The notes beneath the pieces were generated by a model. It saw only the letters and a program-made list of their open reading frames with translations, did not search any database and was not told the origin of the DNA. Positions 46,438-56,084 of a stretch of 64,000 bases of DNA are shown in pieces. Source of the stretch: Sandaracinus amylolyticus (GTDB lineage: Bacteria; Myxococcota_A; Polyangia; Polyangiales; Sandaracinaceae); NCBI RefSeq assembly GCF_021631985.1, contig NZ_CP070225.1, positions 9,858,001 to 9,922,000 on the forward strand. The letters run 5' to 3'. The position numbers were made by a program, and so were the translations under genes. The number at the start of each line of letters is the position of its first letter. The stretch's first letter is position 1.

Positions 46438-47481
46438 ATGGCCCGCGAGCGCGCCGCCGCTGCCGAGAAGAAGGCGCGTCGAGCGCGGCGCGGGCTGCGC
46501 TTCACCCGAGAAGGGCGCGTCTTCGTGCTCACCACGCTCGGCGTCGGCGCGGGCGCGGTGAACACCGGCAACAACCTGCTCTACCTCGTGCTCGGCCTGA
46601 TGCTGAGCCTGATCGTGCTCTCGGGCGTGCTCAGCGATCTCGTGCTGTGGTGGGTGCGCGTGCGTCGCGCGTTGCCCTCGCGCGCGTTCGTGGGCACGCC
46701 GTGCGTGGTCGAGCTCGCGCTCGCGAACGACAAGAAGTGGCTGCCGAGCTTCTCGATCGAGGTCGAGGACCAGGCCGAGGACGAGCCCACCGATCGTCGC
46801 TGCTACTTCCTCAAGGTCGGCGCGCGCGCCGAGCAGGTCGCGGCGTACCGTCGCGTGCCGAGCAAGCGCGGCGTGCTCGTGCTCTCGCGCTTCCGCCTCA
46901 GCACCCGCTATCCGTTCGGGCTCTTCGAGAAGTGGCGCCTGGTCGACGATCGCGCCGAGCTCCTCGTCTATCCGGCGCTCGTGCCGGTCGTCGCGCCGAC
47001 GCTCCCCGCGGGCGCGCGCGCCGAGGATCGTGCGAGCCCGCGCCGTGGCCCCGGCACCGAGCCCGCGAACCTGCGCGAGTACCGCGCCGGCGACGAAGCG
47101 CGCTCGGTGCACGCGCGCCGCAGCGCCGCGCTCGGCCGCCTCGTGGTGCGCGAGCGAGAGCGCGAGAGCGGCGCGCGCCTCTCGATCGTGCTCGACAACG
47201 CGCGCCCCGCCGGCCTCGACGACGGCGCGTGGTCGGGCGCGTTCGAGCTCGCGGTCTCGCGCGCCGCGTCGCTCGCGGAGCGCGCGCTCGCGCACGGCTC
47301 GAGCGTCGACGTGCTCACGCGCAGCGGCGGCTCGCCGGTCGTCCTCGGCGGCGGCGCGCCCGATCCGATCCTGCGCTACCTCGCGCTGCTCGCGCCCGCG
47401 CAGGGCGACGCGCCGCTGCCCAGTCCCCGCACTCCGAGCGTGATCGTCGCCCCCGAGCTCGCGGTCGAAGCCGTCGCATGA
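46438..47481 (+). CDS. DUF58-domain protein
   Basis: This 347-residue protein begins one base after the MoxR stop. Two hydrophobic helices (VFVLTTLGVGAGAVNTGNNL, LVLGLMLSLIVLSGVLSDLV) precede a beta-rich region. The DUF58 core follows: SKRGVLVLSRFRLSTRYPFG, then FEKW, and REYRAGDEARSVHARRSAAL, with VRERERESGARLSIVLDNAR near a VWA-like start. DUF58 proteins are membrane partners of MoxR ATPases; the biochemical role is not established. It overlaps the transglutaminase gene by four bases. Confidence 0.93.
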   Translation: MARERAAAAEKKARRARRGLRFTREGRVFVLTTLGVGAGAVNTGNNLLYLVLGLMLSLIVLSGVLSDLVLWWVRVRRALPSRAFVGTPCVVELALANDKKWLPSFSIEVEDQAEDEPTDRRCYFLKVGARAEQVAAYRRVPSKRGVLVLSRFRLSTRYPFGLFEKWRLVDDRAELLVYPALVPVVAPTLPAGARAEDRASPRRGPGTEPANLREYRAGDEARSVHARRSAALGRLVVRERERESGARLSIVLDNARPAGLDDGAWSGAFELAVSRAASLAERALAHGSSVDVLTRSGGSPVVLGGGAPDPILRYLALLAPAQGDAPLPSPRTPSVIVAPELAVEAVA

Positions 47482-49634
47482 GCTTCACGGCGCTCCACAA
47501 GCACGTCACCTACATGATGGCGGGCCTGGGGCTCGCCGCGCTCTTCCTCGGCGGCGAGCTCTCGCTCTTCGTGCAGGCGCTCATCGTCGCGGGCTTCGTC
47601 GCGTCGGTGTTCGTCGAAGGGCCGCGCCTGCACCAGCCGGGATGGCAGCGCGGATGGAACGTCGCGCTGCTCGGTCTCTTCGCGCTCGCGATCGTCCGCG
47701 GCGTCCTCGGCGAGCCCCTGCTCCCGCTCGCGCTCGAGCTCACTGCCGGGCTCCAGATCTCGCGCCTCTGCAACCGTCGCAGCGCGACCGAGCACCAGCA
47801 GATCGCGATGCTCGCGTTCCTCCAGCTCTGCGCCGCGACCGTGCTCTCGACCGAGCTCACCTACGGCATCGCGTTCCTCGGCTTCGTCGTGGTCGCGCCG
47901 TGGATGCTCGCGCTCACGCACCTGCGCAGCGAGATCGAGGGGCACTATCCCGGCGATCCCGATCCCGGCCGCGCCGCCGACGTGCGACGCGTGCTCGCGT
48001 CGCGTCGCGTCGTCGGTCCTTCGTTCCTGGTCGGCACCGCCGCGCTGTCTCTTCCGCTCTTCCTGATGACCGCGGCGCTCTTCGTGCTCTTCCCGCGCGT
48101 CGGGCTCGGCATGCTCTCGTTCGGGCGCGGCTCGCCGACGCACGTCGCGGGCTTCGGCGGCGACGTCGAGCTCGGTCAGGTCGGGTTGGTGCGCGACGAT
48201 CCGACCGTCGTGATGCGCGTGGTGCCGCCCGGCATCGGCCCCGAGATCACGCCGCCCTCGCGCGCCGCGATCCGCATGCGCGGCACCTCCTTCGATCGCT
48301 ACGACGGTCGACGCTGGTCGCGCACCCTGCGCGAGCCGCGCGCGGTGCGACGTTACGACGACTACTACCCGATCGAGCGCGTGCCCGATCTCGATCGCGA
48401 TCTGCCGTTCGAGATCGTGCTCGACCACCTCGATGATCCCGTCGTGTTCCTGCCGGATCGCGCGGTCGCGGTGCAGATCCCCGGGCGCGTCACGACCGGC
48501 ATCGAGATCGGACGGCGGCTGACGCTCGAGCCCGGGCTCGATCTCCGCTACGAGGCCGACGACGCGCTCGGCCTGCGCTATCGCGCGTGGGTGGCCGAGC
48601 CCGGCTCGCGCCGCGAGGATCCCGAGCCGCTCGACGCCGCGTCCGCCGCGCCCTACCTCCAGGTCCCTCCGGGGCACGAGCGCGTCGCGCGGCTCGCGCG
48701 CGAGTGGACCGAGGGCGCGATCAGCGATCGTGATCGCGCCGAGCGCATCCAGGAGCAGCTGCGCGCGATGCGCTACTCGCTCGACATGCAGGACCCCGGC
48801 ACGCGCCTGCCGCTCGACGCGTTCCTCTTCGACTGGCGCGCCGGGCACTGCGAGTACTTCTCGACCGCGATGGCGATCATGCTGCGCTCGCTCGGCGTGC
48901 CGGCGCGCAACGCGACGGGGTTCCTCGGCGGTCGTTGGAACACGTGGGGACGCTGGTACGCGATCACCAACGGCGACGCGCACAGCTGGGTCGAGGTGTG
49001 GCTCGAGGGCGAGGGCTGGGTGACCTTCGATCCGACGCCCCCGTCGCGCGGCGAGGTCGACTTCGCGCGCGGCCTGCTCGACGAGCTCTCCGCGATGATC
49101 GACGCGCTTCGCACGAGCTGGGAGTCCGACGTGATCGGCTACGACCTGCGCGCCCAGCGATCGCTCGCGCGGCGCTTCGCGCAGTGGATGCGCGAGCTCG
49201 GCGCGTCGTCGCCCTCGGGCGGCGCGCGGATCTCGGCAGACGAGCCGACGCGCGCGCGCGCCGGCGCGCCGCTGCCGTGGACGCGCATCGTCGCGATCGT
49301 TGCGCTCGCGATCGTGATCGGCGCGGCGATCGCGGTGGTGCGCCGTCGTCGCGACGCGCAGGCGCGGGTCGCGGACGTGCCGGAGAGCGCGCGCGAGGTG
49401 GTCGCGCTCTACCGCGCGCTGGAGCGCGCGCTCGAGACGCTGGGTCGCGGCAGACCGCTCGACCGCACGCCGCGCGAGCACGCCGCGCTGCTCGAGGCCG
49501 AGGGCTTCGTGCACGCCGCGATCGTGCGCGAGGTGACCGAGCGCTACCTCGCGGTGCGCTTCGGCGGCGAGACGCTCGCTCCGAGCGAGCTCGCGCGCCT
49601 GCGCGAGCAGCTGCGCGACGTGAAGCCGACCTGA
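47478..49634 (+). CDS. TgpA-type membrane transglutaminase
   Basis: This 718-residue protein has about five membrane helices in the first 230 residues, a periplasmic transglutaminase-like domain, a last helix near 605-625 (RIVAIVALAIVIGAAIAVV) and a C-terminal cytoplasmic DUF4129-like region. The catalytic triad is complete: C458 (AGHCEYFS), H502 (DAHSWVEVW), D518 (WVTFDPTP). The layout is that of TgpA, whose gene is usually beside MoxR and DUF58. The substrate is unknown; it probably cross-links or trims envelope proteins or peptidoglycan-linked amines. Confidence 0.94.
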   Translation: MSFTALHKHVTYMMAGLGLAALFLGGELSLFVQALIVAGFVASVFVEGPRLHQPGWQRGWNVALLGLFALAIVRGVLGEPLLPLALELTAGLQISRLCNRRSATEHQQIAMLAFLQLCAATVLSTELTYGIAFLGFVVVAPWMLALTHLRSEIEGHYPGDPDPGRAADVRRVLASRRVVGPSFLVGTAALSLPLFLMTAALFVLFPRVGLGMLSFGRGSPTHVAGFGGDVELGQVGLVRDDPTVVMRVVPPGIGPEITPPSRAAIRMRGTSFDRYDGRRWSRTLREPRAVRRYDDYYPIERVPDLDRDLPFEIVLDHLDDPVVFLPDRAVAVQIPGRVTTGIEIGRRLTLEPGLDLRYEADDALGLRYRAWVAEPGSRREDPEPLDAASAAPYLQVPPGHERVARLAREWTEGAISDRDRAERIQEQLRAMRYSLDMQDPGTRLPLDAFLFDWRAGHCEYFSTAMAIMLRSLGVPARNATGFLGGRWNTWGRWYAITNGDAHSWVEVWLEGEGWVTFDPTPPSRGEVDFARGLLDELSAMIDALRTSWESDVIGYDLRAQRSLARRFAQWMRELGASSPSGGARISADEPTRARAGAPLPWTRIVAIVALAIVIGAAIAVVRRRRDAQARVADVPESAREVVALYRALERALETLGRGRPLDRTPREHAALLEAEGFVHAAIVREVTERYLAVRFGGETLAPSELARLREQLRDVKPT

Positions 49635-49650
49635 GCGCTACGCTGGGCGC

Positions 49651-50447
49651 ATGCATCGCTTCCATCTGGTCCCAGCGCTGGCGCTCTGCGCGCTCTTGCT
49701 CCCGTCACGCGCCGACGCCCAGCGCCCTTACCTGACCGACGATGCCCGCGTGGTCGGCGGCGGATACGTCGAGCTCGAGAGCTGGGCCCGCGTCGATTCA
49801 CGCGAGGTGCAGCACTGGATCACCGGCACCTTCGGTCCCTTCGAGCCTCTCGAGCTCACGCTCGGCGTGCTGTGGGGGGGGGAGGGTACGGCACCCAGGA
49901 CGGCGCGCTCACCGGTGTCGGCGTCGCGGGCCCGCTCGCCCAGGCGAAGCTCGAGCTGCACCCGACCTCGCCCGACGCGCCGCCCGGCGTCGCGCTGGTG
50001 GGCGGCGCGATCGCTCCGTCGGGCGCGGGCGCGTTCGAGCGGTACGGGTGGAGCGCGTGGGGCTATCTCGCGCTCACGCAGTCGTTCTTCGCGGGCGACC
50101 TGCGCTTCGACATGAACGTCGGCGTCTCGACCGGGAGCGACGGCCGGCTCTCGCCGCTCTTCGGGCTCGCGTTCCGCGCGCGCATCTACGGCGTGCTCGG
50201 TCTCGCAGGGGAGGTCGCGACCGGCGACGCGCTCGATCGCCGCGCGGTGGAGCGCGGCTCGGTCCAGCTCGGTCCGCGCCTGATCCTCTCCGACAAGATC
50301 GAGATCGACGCGACGTTCGGCACGACCTTCCCCAGCATCGAAGCGGGCTGGTGGGTCAGCTGCGGCATCCGCTTCCGGATGCCGCGCCTCTACGACCCGC
50401 AGCGAGCGCGCGAAGAAGCGCTCTTCGACGCCACCGGACGACACTGA
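49651..50447 (+). pseudogene. Secreted envelope protein gene, frameshifted at a G9 tract
   Basis: The first 75 codons encode MHRFHLVPALALCALLLPSR, a signal peptide cut near ADAQ, and AQRPYLTDDARVVGGGYVEL plus LELTLGVLWGG. Then a run of nine G (49874-49882) throws the frame off. The correct continuation (GYGTQDGALTGVGVAGPLAQ, ending DPQRAREEALFDATGRH) is in another frame and is restored by one extra G or by two fewer. Together they give one protein of about 265 residues with alternating beta-strand character (outer membrane barrel-like or transporter-like). It is the seventh gene of the cNMP-kinase-MoxR operon. Phase variation, a natural mutation and sequencing error are all possible. Confidence 0.82.
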
Positions 50448-50463
50448 AGGGGCGCTGCCGGCG

Positions 50464-50547
50464 CTACCCACGATCCGCAGATGCGCGAGTGGGTGTCGCG
50501 CCGGCTCTACCTACGATCCGCAGATGCGGGAGCGGGTGTCGCGCCGA
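50464..50547. repeat. Tandem 43-bp direct repeat
   Basis: Two copies (50464-50504 and 50507-50547) share CGATCCGCAGATGCG and GGGTGTCGCGCCG, differing at about five positions. They occupy the gap between the frameshifted envelope gene and the convergent Cys-rich lipoprotein that ends at 50569. No hairpin is obvious. Confidence 0.7.
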
Positions 50548-50568
50548 CGATTCCGGACGGGTGCCCGC

Positions 50569-51501
50569 TCAGGGCACCGGCGGCTCGCAGGTGCCGGGGC
50601 CGTCGTAGCAGAGCCCGTCGATGCACGCGCCGCAGTCGCAGTCGGCCGCGGTGTCGCACGCGACGCGGCTGCAGCCGTGGGCGTCGGTCTCGGCGTCCGC
50701 GCCGGGCGTGCAGCGCAGGTTCACCCCGCACGTCCACTCGCCCTCGCACGAGAGCGCGCGGCACCGGCCGTCGCTCCCGCAGCGCTCGCCCGCCGCGCAG
50801 GGATCGCTCTCGGCGGTGCGGCAGTCGATCTCGCACACCCGCTGGGTCGAGCCGTCGCACAGGCACGACGCCGCGCGCTCGACGCAGAACGAGCCCGGGC
50901 CGCAGTCGCCGTCGACCTCGCACTGGTGCTCGGCGGGCCGGCAGATCCCGCAGGCGCGCGGCGTGCCCGGCGGCACGCAGGGGAAGCCCTCGCACGCGAC
51001 GCTCGAGGTGCACATCGGGTGCTCGGGCGGCGGCGGCGCGTAGCCGGGGCACGTGTCGTCGACGCAGTCCCCGCAGGTGCGCTCCTCGACGACGATGCCG
51101 CTCTCGCAGCGGATCCGCGTGAAGCAGCAGTCGCCCTCGTCCAGCGTGCACCCGACGAACTCGTCGGCGTGGCAGAACGCGGTGCCGCCCGCGTAGTGCG
51201 AGTACTCCTCGCAGTCGCGCACGTGGGGCGGCGGCGGCGAGCAGATGCGCGACATGCGCCGGATGCGCCCGTCGACGCAGCGGATCGTCGTGCTCGGCCC
51301 GCAGCTGCCGAGGTCGTCGCAGTGCAGCCCCGTGACGCATGGCGCGCCCTCGGGCGCCGCCGATGCCGCCGCGCAGTCCGCGACCAGCCCGCCGTCCCCG
51401 AGGGGCCCCCCGTCGGCGTCGTCCCCGCGCCCGTGCGCGCCGAAACAGCCCCCCAGCACCAGCGCCGCCCCGAGCGCCGCGACCATCCCCGTGTGCCGCA
51501 T
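50569..51501 (-). CDS. Cysteine-rich lipoprotein
   Basis: This 310-residue protein has a lipoprotein signal (MRHTGMVAALGAALVLGGCF) and about 45 cysteines after that. They form a series of small knots such as CDDLGSCGPSTTIRCVDG, CGDCVDDTCPGY, CEVDGDCGPGSFCVERAA and CDTAADCDCGACIDGLC. This Cys density is typical of Myxococcota surface proteins. No enzyme domain is visible. It should sit on the outer face of a membrane in an oxidising compartment. Upstream is a divergent promoter shared with the TPR gene. Confidence 0.85.
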   Translation of the reverse strand: MRHTGMVAALGAALVLGGCFGAHGRGDDADGGPLGDGGLVADCAAASAAPEGAPCVTGLHCDDLGSCGPSTTIRCVDGRIRRMSRICSPPPPHVRDCEEYSHYAGGTAFCHADEFVGCTLDEGDCCFTRIRCESGIVVEERTCGDCVDDTCPGYAPPPPEHPMCTSSVACEGFPCVPPGTPRACGICRPAEHQCEVDGDCGPGSFCVERAASCLCDGSTQRVCEIDCRTAESDPCAAGERCGSDGRCRALSCEGEWTCGVNLRCTPGADAETDAHGCSRVACDTAADCDCGACIDGLCYDGPGTCEPPVP

Positions 51502-51609
51502 CCTGCCAGTCTCCCCGTGTTTCCCCGCCTCCAGCAACGCTCGATCCACGGCCATGTGTGTTTGTCGCTGCGATCCCCCCCATGAATCGACTACGATCTC
51601 GCGCGCCAG

Positions 51610-54600
51610 ATGGCCGAAGGCCCCGAGGAGCAGACCGCACGCGCCAAGCGGCTCATCGCCGAGCGCAATTACGACGAGGCGATCCGCGTCAGTCGGCGGG
51701 CGCTGCTCACGCGCCCGGACCTCGTCGAGGTGCGCCTCCTGCTCGGTCAGGCGCTGCTCGTCACCGGGCGCTACGAGCAGGTGCGCGTCGAGATGATGGC
51801 GCTCGCGCGCAAGCACCCGAACCTCGCGGAGCTGCATCGCATCCTCGGCGAGGCGTACCTGCGCGCCGGTCAGACGCCGAAGGCGAAGGAGTCGCTGCGC
51901 CGCGCGGTGGAGCTCGACGCGCACGACACGATCGCGCGCGACCTGCTGCGCGAGGCGGTCGACGAGGAGAGCCCGCTCTCGCACACGATCCAGCGCTGGT
52001 TCGGCGAGGACGAGCCCAAGACGGTCGAGCAGGCGCTGCCGCCGCAGTTCGACGACCCGACGCCCGCGCCGGCGTCGCCGCGGGTGCGCACCGCGCCGAG
52101 CGAGCCCTCGGTGCAGGTCGATCCGGCGCTCGCCGAAGAGGCCGCCGCCGCGGCGAAGGCCGCCAAGATGCCGGCCGCGCCCAAGGCGGCCGCGCCGGCG
52201 CCGCGACCGATCCGCAAGCCGACGATGATGGGCATGGGCGCGGTCCCGCCACCGCGCGCGCCCGCCCAGCCGGCGCGGGCCCCGCAGCGCACCGCAGCGC
52301 CCCAGGCGGCCGCCGCACCGCAGGTCGCGCGCTCCGCGCCGCCGCCTGCGCGCGCCAGCGTGCCGCCCCCGCCGATGACCGCGCTGCCGCACGTCGGCGA
52401 GGCGGGGCCCACCCAGCCGGTGCCCGCGCTGCGCACCAACGGCCACGGCGACGTCCTGCGCGACGCCGCGACGGTCGCGCACGGACGCGCGCGCCGCGCC
52501 CTCGACGACGATCCGCCCACCGACGAGATCGCCCTCGAGGAGCCGACCCGCTCGCGCTCCGATCGCGCCGAGCCCGAGCAGGACGAGGACGACGACGCAC
52601 CGACGCTGCTCGGCCGTCGGCCCGACTCGCTCGCGCCCGCGCCCGCATCGCGCCCTCCGCCGGCCCGTCTGCCGCCCGTCGCGCCGATCCCGCGCTCGGT
52701 GCCCCCGCCCGCCGCTCCGCCGCGCGCTGCGCCTCCTCCTTCGGCGCCCCCGCCCGCGCGTCCGTCGCGCCCGCCGGAGCACCCCGGCGCGCTGCGGCCC
52801 GCGATGCGCTCGGCGCCGCCGCCCGCGATCGTGCCGCCGCAGGACGAGCTCACCTCGTCCGAGACGCTGGTGCGCGATGCGGCGGTCGCGCGTCCGTTCC
52901 TCGGTGGCCGTGCGGCCGAGGGCATGCCGCCCGAGCCGCCGACCGATCCGCGCCGCGTCGATCCCGCGCCGATCCAGACGCCGCAGATCCCGATCGACGT
53001 GCGCGCGCAGGTCACGACCGAGTCGACGCGCCGCCGTCCTGCGTCCATCGCGCGCATGGTCGTGCTGGTCGTGCTCGGGCTGGTGGTGATCGGCCTCGCG
53101 GGCGTCGGCGTGCGCACCTACCTGCGACGCGGCGGGGACGCGGCGATCCGCAGCGCGGCCGCGCAGGCGAGCAGCGACGGGCGCCGCACCAGCGTCGAGC
53201 GCGCGATCGCGACGATCGACGTCGAAGGCGCCGACGCGCCCTGGCGCATCGCGCTGCGCGCGCGCCTGCTCGCGACGCTCACGCTCGAGCACGCGGAAGA
53301 TCGCGCGACCGAGGTCGAGGTCGAGCTCTCGCGCCTCGAGCGCGACGGCGCGGCGCTCGCCGACGCGCGCATCGCGCGCAGCCTGTTGCTCGTCGCGCAG
53401 GGGCGCGGCCCCGACGCGTTGGGCGTGCTCAGCGGGCTCGCGGCGAGCGGCGAGGAGCTCGCCGAGGCGTTCCGGGCGCGCGCGTGGGCCGCGGCGTCGG
53501 CGGGGCGGGTGCCCGAGGCGGAGGAGTCGGCGCGTCAGGCGCTCACCGTGCGTCCCGGCGCGCCGCGCCATGCGGCGATGCACGCGGTGCTGCGCTTCGC
53601 GGCGGGCGATGCATCGAGCGCGCTGGGCGTGCTCGACTCGGTGCCGAACGGCGCGACGTCGCCCGCGGTGCGGGTCGCTCGGGCGCGCGTGCTGCTCGAG
53701 AGCGGCGGCGATCCGGTGCGCGCGGCGGCGGAGGCGGACGCGGTGCTCACCGAGCTCGCGCCGAGCGCGTCGGCGGTGGAGCTCGGATGGGCGTACCTCG
53801 TGCGCGCGCAGCTCGCGGCGCGTCGCGGGGCGCAGGCCGAGGCGCGCGCGGCGGCGCTCGAGGCGGCGTCGCGCACGCCGGCGTTCGACGAGGGCTACGG
53901 GCTCAGCGTGGTCGAGACGCTGCTCGAGGCGGAGGCGCCGAGCGATGCGCGCGATGCGCTGGCGCGCCTGCCCTCGAGCCCGGTGGATCCCACGCGGCGC
54001 GCGATGTTGGTCGCGGAGGTCGCGCTCGCGTCGAACGACCTCGCGGGCGCGGAGACCGCGCTGATGTCGGCGGGCGCGGGCGCCCACGCGGAGCTGCTGC
54101 GGGCGCGCGTCGCCGAGGCACGCGGCGAGCTCGACACCGCGCGCCAGCTCTACGATCGCGCGGCGGGCGATCCCCGGGAGGCGCTCGAGGCGCGCACGCT
54201 CTCGGGCGCGGTGCTGCTCCGGATGTCGCGCCCCCGCGAGGCGCGGGCCCAGCTCGATCACGCGCTGCGCCTCGCGCCCGCGGACGTGCGCGCGGTCGCG
54301 CTCTTCGTGCGGGCGGCGCTCGCGACCGGCGACGCGGCCGCGGCGGAGACCGCGATCCAAGCGGCGCTCGCGCATCGTCCCGACGCGATCGAGCTGGTCG
54401 CGGCGCGCGGCTCGGTGCTGCTCGCGCTGGGGCGCATCGACGAAGCGCTCGCGGCGCTGCAGCGCGCGTGCGAGGTGCGCCCCGAGGACGCGGAGCTTCG
54501 CGCGGAGCTCGGCGAGGCCGGCCTGCGCGCGGGTCGTCGCGACGTCGCGGCGTCGGCGTTCCAGGAGGCGCTGCGGCTCTCGCCCGGGCTCGCGCGCGCG

Positions 54601-55356
54601 CTCGTCGGCTCGGCGACGCTCGCGATCGACGACGCACGCTTCGACGAGGCGAGCGCGTCGATCGAGCAGGCCTCGCAGGCGGGCGCGGCGCCGCTCGACC
54701 TCGCGCGGCTGCGCGCCGATCTCGCGGTGGCGCGCGGCCTCGGGCACGGCGCGATCGCGAGCATCGAGCCGCTGGTCGAGGAGAACCGGCGCGACGGGCC
54801 GCTGCTCGCCGCGCTCGCTCACCTGCACGCGCAGGCCGAGGACGATCGCGAGGCGCGCGATCTGTACACGCGCGCGGTGCGCGCCGACGACGACAACTAC
54901 GAGGCGCTGCTCGGGCGCGCGGGCGTCGAGATGCGCCGCGGTGATCTCGGAGGCTCGGCGCGCTCGATCGATCGCGCGGAGCGCGCGGGCCGGCAGCGCG
55001 GCGCGTCGACGTCGTTCTTCGCGCGGGTGTCGGTCGCGCGGGCGCGGCTGCGCTACGAGGTCGGCGATCTCGACGAGGCGCGCCGGCTCGCGCAGCAGGC
55101 GATCAGCGCGGACCCGCGGTGCAGCGAGGCGCACCTGCTCCTCGCGAACGTCGCGATCGAGCGCAACGAAGATCCGATCCCGCACTTCCGCGCGTCGATC
55201 GCGGGCACGCGCGTGATGCCCGAGGCCGTGGGACGCCTCGCGATCCGCCTTGAGCGCGGCGACGAGGCGTGCACCCTCGCGCGTCGCTACATCGAGGCCG
55301 CGCCCCGCGGCTACGATCGCGACGAGGTCGACGGCGTCCAGCGCCGATGCCACTGA
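51610..55356 (+). CDS. Large TPR-repeat protein with central membrane helix
   Basis: A 1248-residue protein. Residues 1-115 form TPRs (RNYDEAIRVSRRALLTRPDL, then PNLAELHRILGEAYLRAG). A long Pro/Ala-rich disordered linker (about 155-465) follows. One membrane helix lies near 480-500 (MVVLVVLGLVVIGLAGVGV), and then about 750 residues of Ala-rich TPRs, presumably periplasmic. The topology (short cytoplasmic TPR, disordered linker, one pass, long periplasmic TPR array) is that of a scaffold linking the two faces of the inner membrane. It resembles myxobacterial gliding-motility or secretion scaffolds, but no specific gene name is justified. It overlaps the next gene by 10 bases. Confidence 0.85.
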   Translation: MAEGPEEQTARAKRLIAERNYDEAIRVSRRALLTRPDLVEVRLLLGQALLVTGRYEQVRVEMMALARKHPNLAELHRILGEAYLRAGQTPKAKESLRRAVELDAHDTIARDLLREAVDEESPLSHTIQRWFGEDEPKTVEQALPPQFDDPTPAPASPRVRTAPSEPSVQVDPALAEEAAAAAKAAKMPAAPKAAAPAPRPIRKPTMMGMGAVPPPRAPAQPARAPQRTAAPQAAAAPQVARSAPPPARASVPPPPMTALPHVGEAGPTQPVPALRTNGHGDVLRDAATVAHGRARRALDDDPPTDEIALEEPTRSRSDRAEPEQDEDDDAPTLLGRRPDSLAPAPASRPPPARLPPVAPIPRSVPPPAAPPRAAPPPSAPPPARPSRPPEHPGALRPAMRSAPPPAIVPPQDELTSSETLVRDAAVARPFLGGRAAEGMPPEPPTDPRRVDPAPIQTPQIPIDVRAQVTTESTRRRPASIARMVVLVVLGLVVIGLAGVGVRTYLRRGGDAAIRSAAAQASSDGRRTSVERAIATIDVEGADAPWRIALRARLLATLTLEHAEDRATEVEVELSRLERDGAALADARIARSLLLVAQGRGPDALGVLSGLAASGEELAEAFRARAWAAASAGRVPEAEESARQALTVRPGAPRHAAMHAVLRFAAGDASSALGVLDSVPNGATSPAVRVARARVLLESGGDPVRAAAEADAVLTELAPSASAVELGWAYLVRAQLAARRGAQAEARAAALEAASRTPAFDEGYGLSVVETLLEAEAPSDARDALARLPSSPVDPTRRAMLVAEVALASNDLAGAETALMSAGAGAHAELLRARVAEARGELDTARQLYDRAAGDPREALEARTLSGAVLLRMSRPREARAQLDHALRLAPADVRAVALFVRAALATGDAAAAETAIQAALAHRPDAIELVAARGSVLLALGRIDEALAALQRACEVRPEDAELRAELGEAGLRAGRRDVAASAFQEALRLSPGLARALVGSATLAIDDARFDEASASIEQASQAGAAPLDLARLRADLAVARGLGHGAIASIEPLVEENRRDGPLLAALAHLHAQAEDDREARDLYTRAVRADDDNYEALLGRAGVEMRRGDLGGSARSIDRAERAGRQRGASTSFFARVSVARARLRYEVGDLDEARRLAQQAISADPRCSEAHLLLANVAIERNEDPIPHFRASIAGTRVMPEAVGRLAIRLERGDEACTLARRYIEAAPRGYDRDEVDGVQRRCH

Positions 55357-56075
55357 TCGACGAACGAGCGACGATCGTGTGCGGCACGAACCGCGACGAT
55401 CTCGCGTCGTTCGTACGGGTGCGCGTCGAGCCATCGCGAACGTTGATCGCGATCGCCGACGGCCACTCCTGCGGGTGGAGCAGCGGTGTCGTCGAGATCG
55501 CGAGGCCCGTGCTCGATGCGGTCGAGCGCGCGCTGGAAGTCGAGCCCGATGCGAACATCGAGTCGCTCTTCGTGCCGGCGCGCACTGCGTTCTACGAAGC
55601 CGCGGCGCCGTATCCCGAGGACTACGACGTGGGTGGCCCGGCGGCGCAGCTGACGATCGTCGAGCTGCAAGCACGGCGTGCGCGCGTCGCGAGGCTCGGC
55701 AACCTCGACGTGAGCGTGATCCGCGCGGGGCAGCTCGCCGAAGTGCCGAGCCCCGGCTCGTTCGGGGACTGGATCGAGCGCGCTGTGTTCGGTCCGCCGC
55801 GCGTGCGCGAGCTCGAGCTCGCGACGGGCGACCTCGTGGTGCTCTCCCGGCGCTGGGTCACGTTCCCACTCGCGATTCCGCCCTTCGACGTGGACGAGCT
55901 CACGCGTGCACTGGTCGCGCTCGCGCCACACGCACGCGATGCGCGCGACTTCGTGGCGGCTGCGCTCGCGCGGTGGGAGCACGATGAGGGCGCGATGCAG
56001 CGCAGCCATCCTTCTCACGGCGCGTCGCGCGTGGTGCTCGCGGCAACGCACGCGCGCGCCGACATCGGCTGCTAG
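55347..56075 (+). CDS. PP2C-like (PPM) protein with degenerate metal site
   Basis: A 242-residue protein. The pattern TLIAIADGHSCGWSSGVVE resembles the DGHGG metal loop of PPM phosphatases, and GGPAAQLTIVELQARRARVA followed by RLGNLDVSVIRAGQL resembles the GGTT and GDSR strands, but GDSR reads GNLD and the final DDNxT motif is missing. It may therefore be a pseudophosphatase or a binding module; the fold assignment is moderate. It overlaps the TPR gene by 10 bases and is presumably translationally coupled. Confidence 0.55.
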   Translation: MPLIDERATIVCGTNRDDLASFVRVRVEPSRTLIAIADGHSCGWSSGVVEIARPVLDAVERALEVEPDANIESLFVPARTAFYEAAAPYPEDYDVGGPAAQLTIVELQARRARVARLGNLDVSVIRAGQLAEVPSPGSFGDWIERAVFGPPRVRELELATGDLVVLSRRWVTFPLAIPPFDVDELTRALVALAPHARDARDFVAAALARWEHDEGAMQRSHPSHGASRVVLAATHARADIGC

Positions 56076-56084
56076 GCTTTCGTG

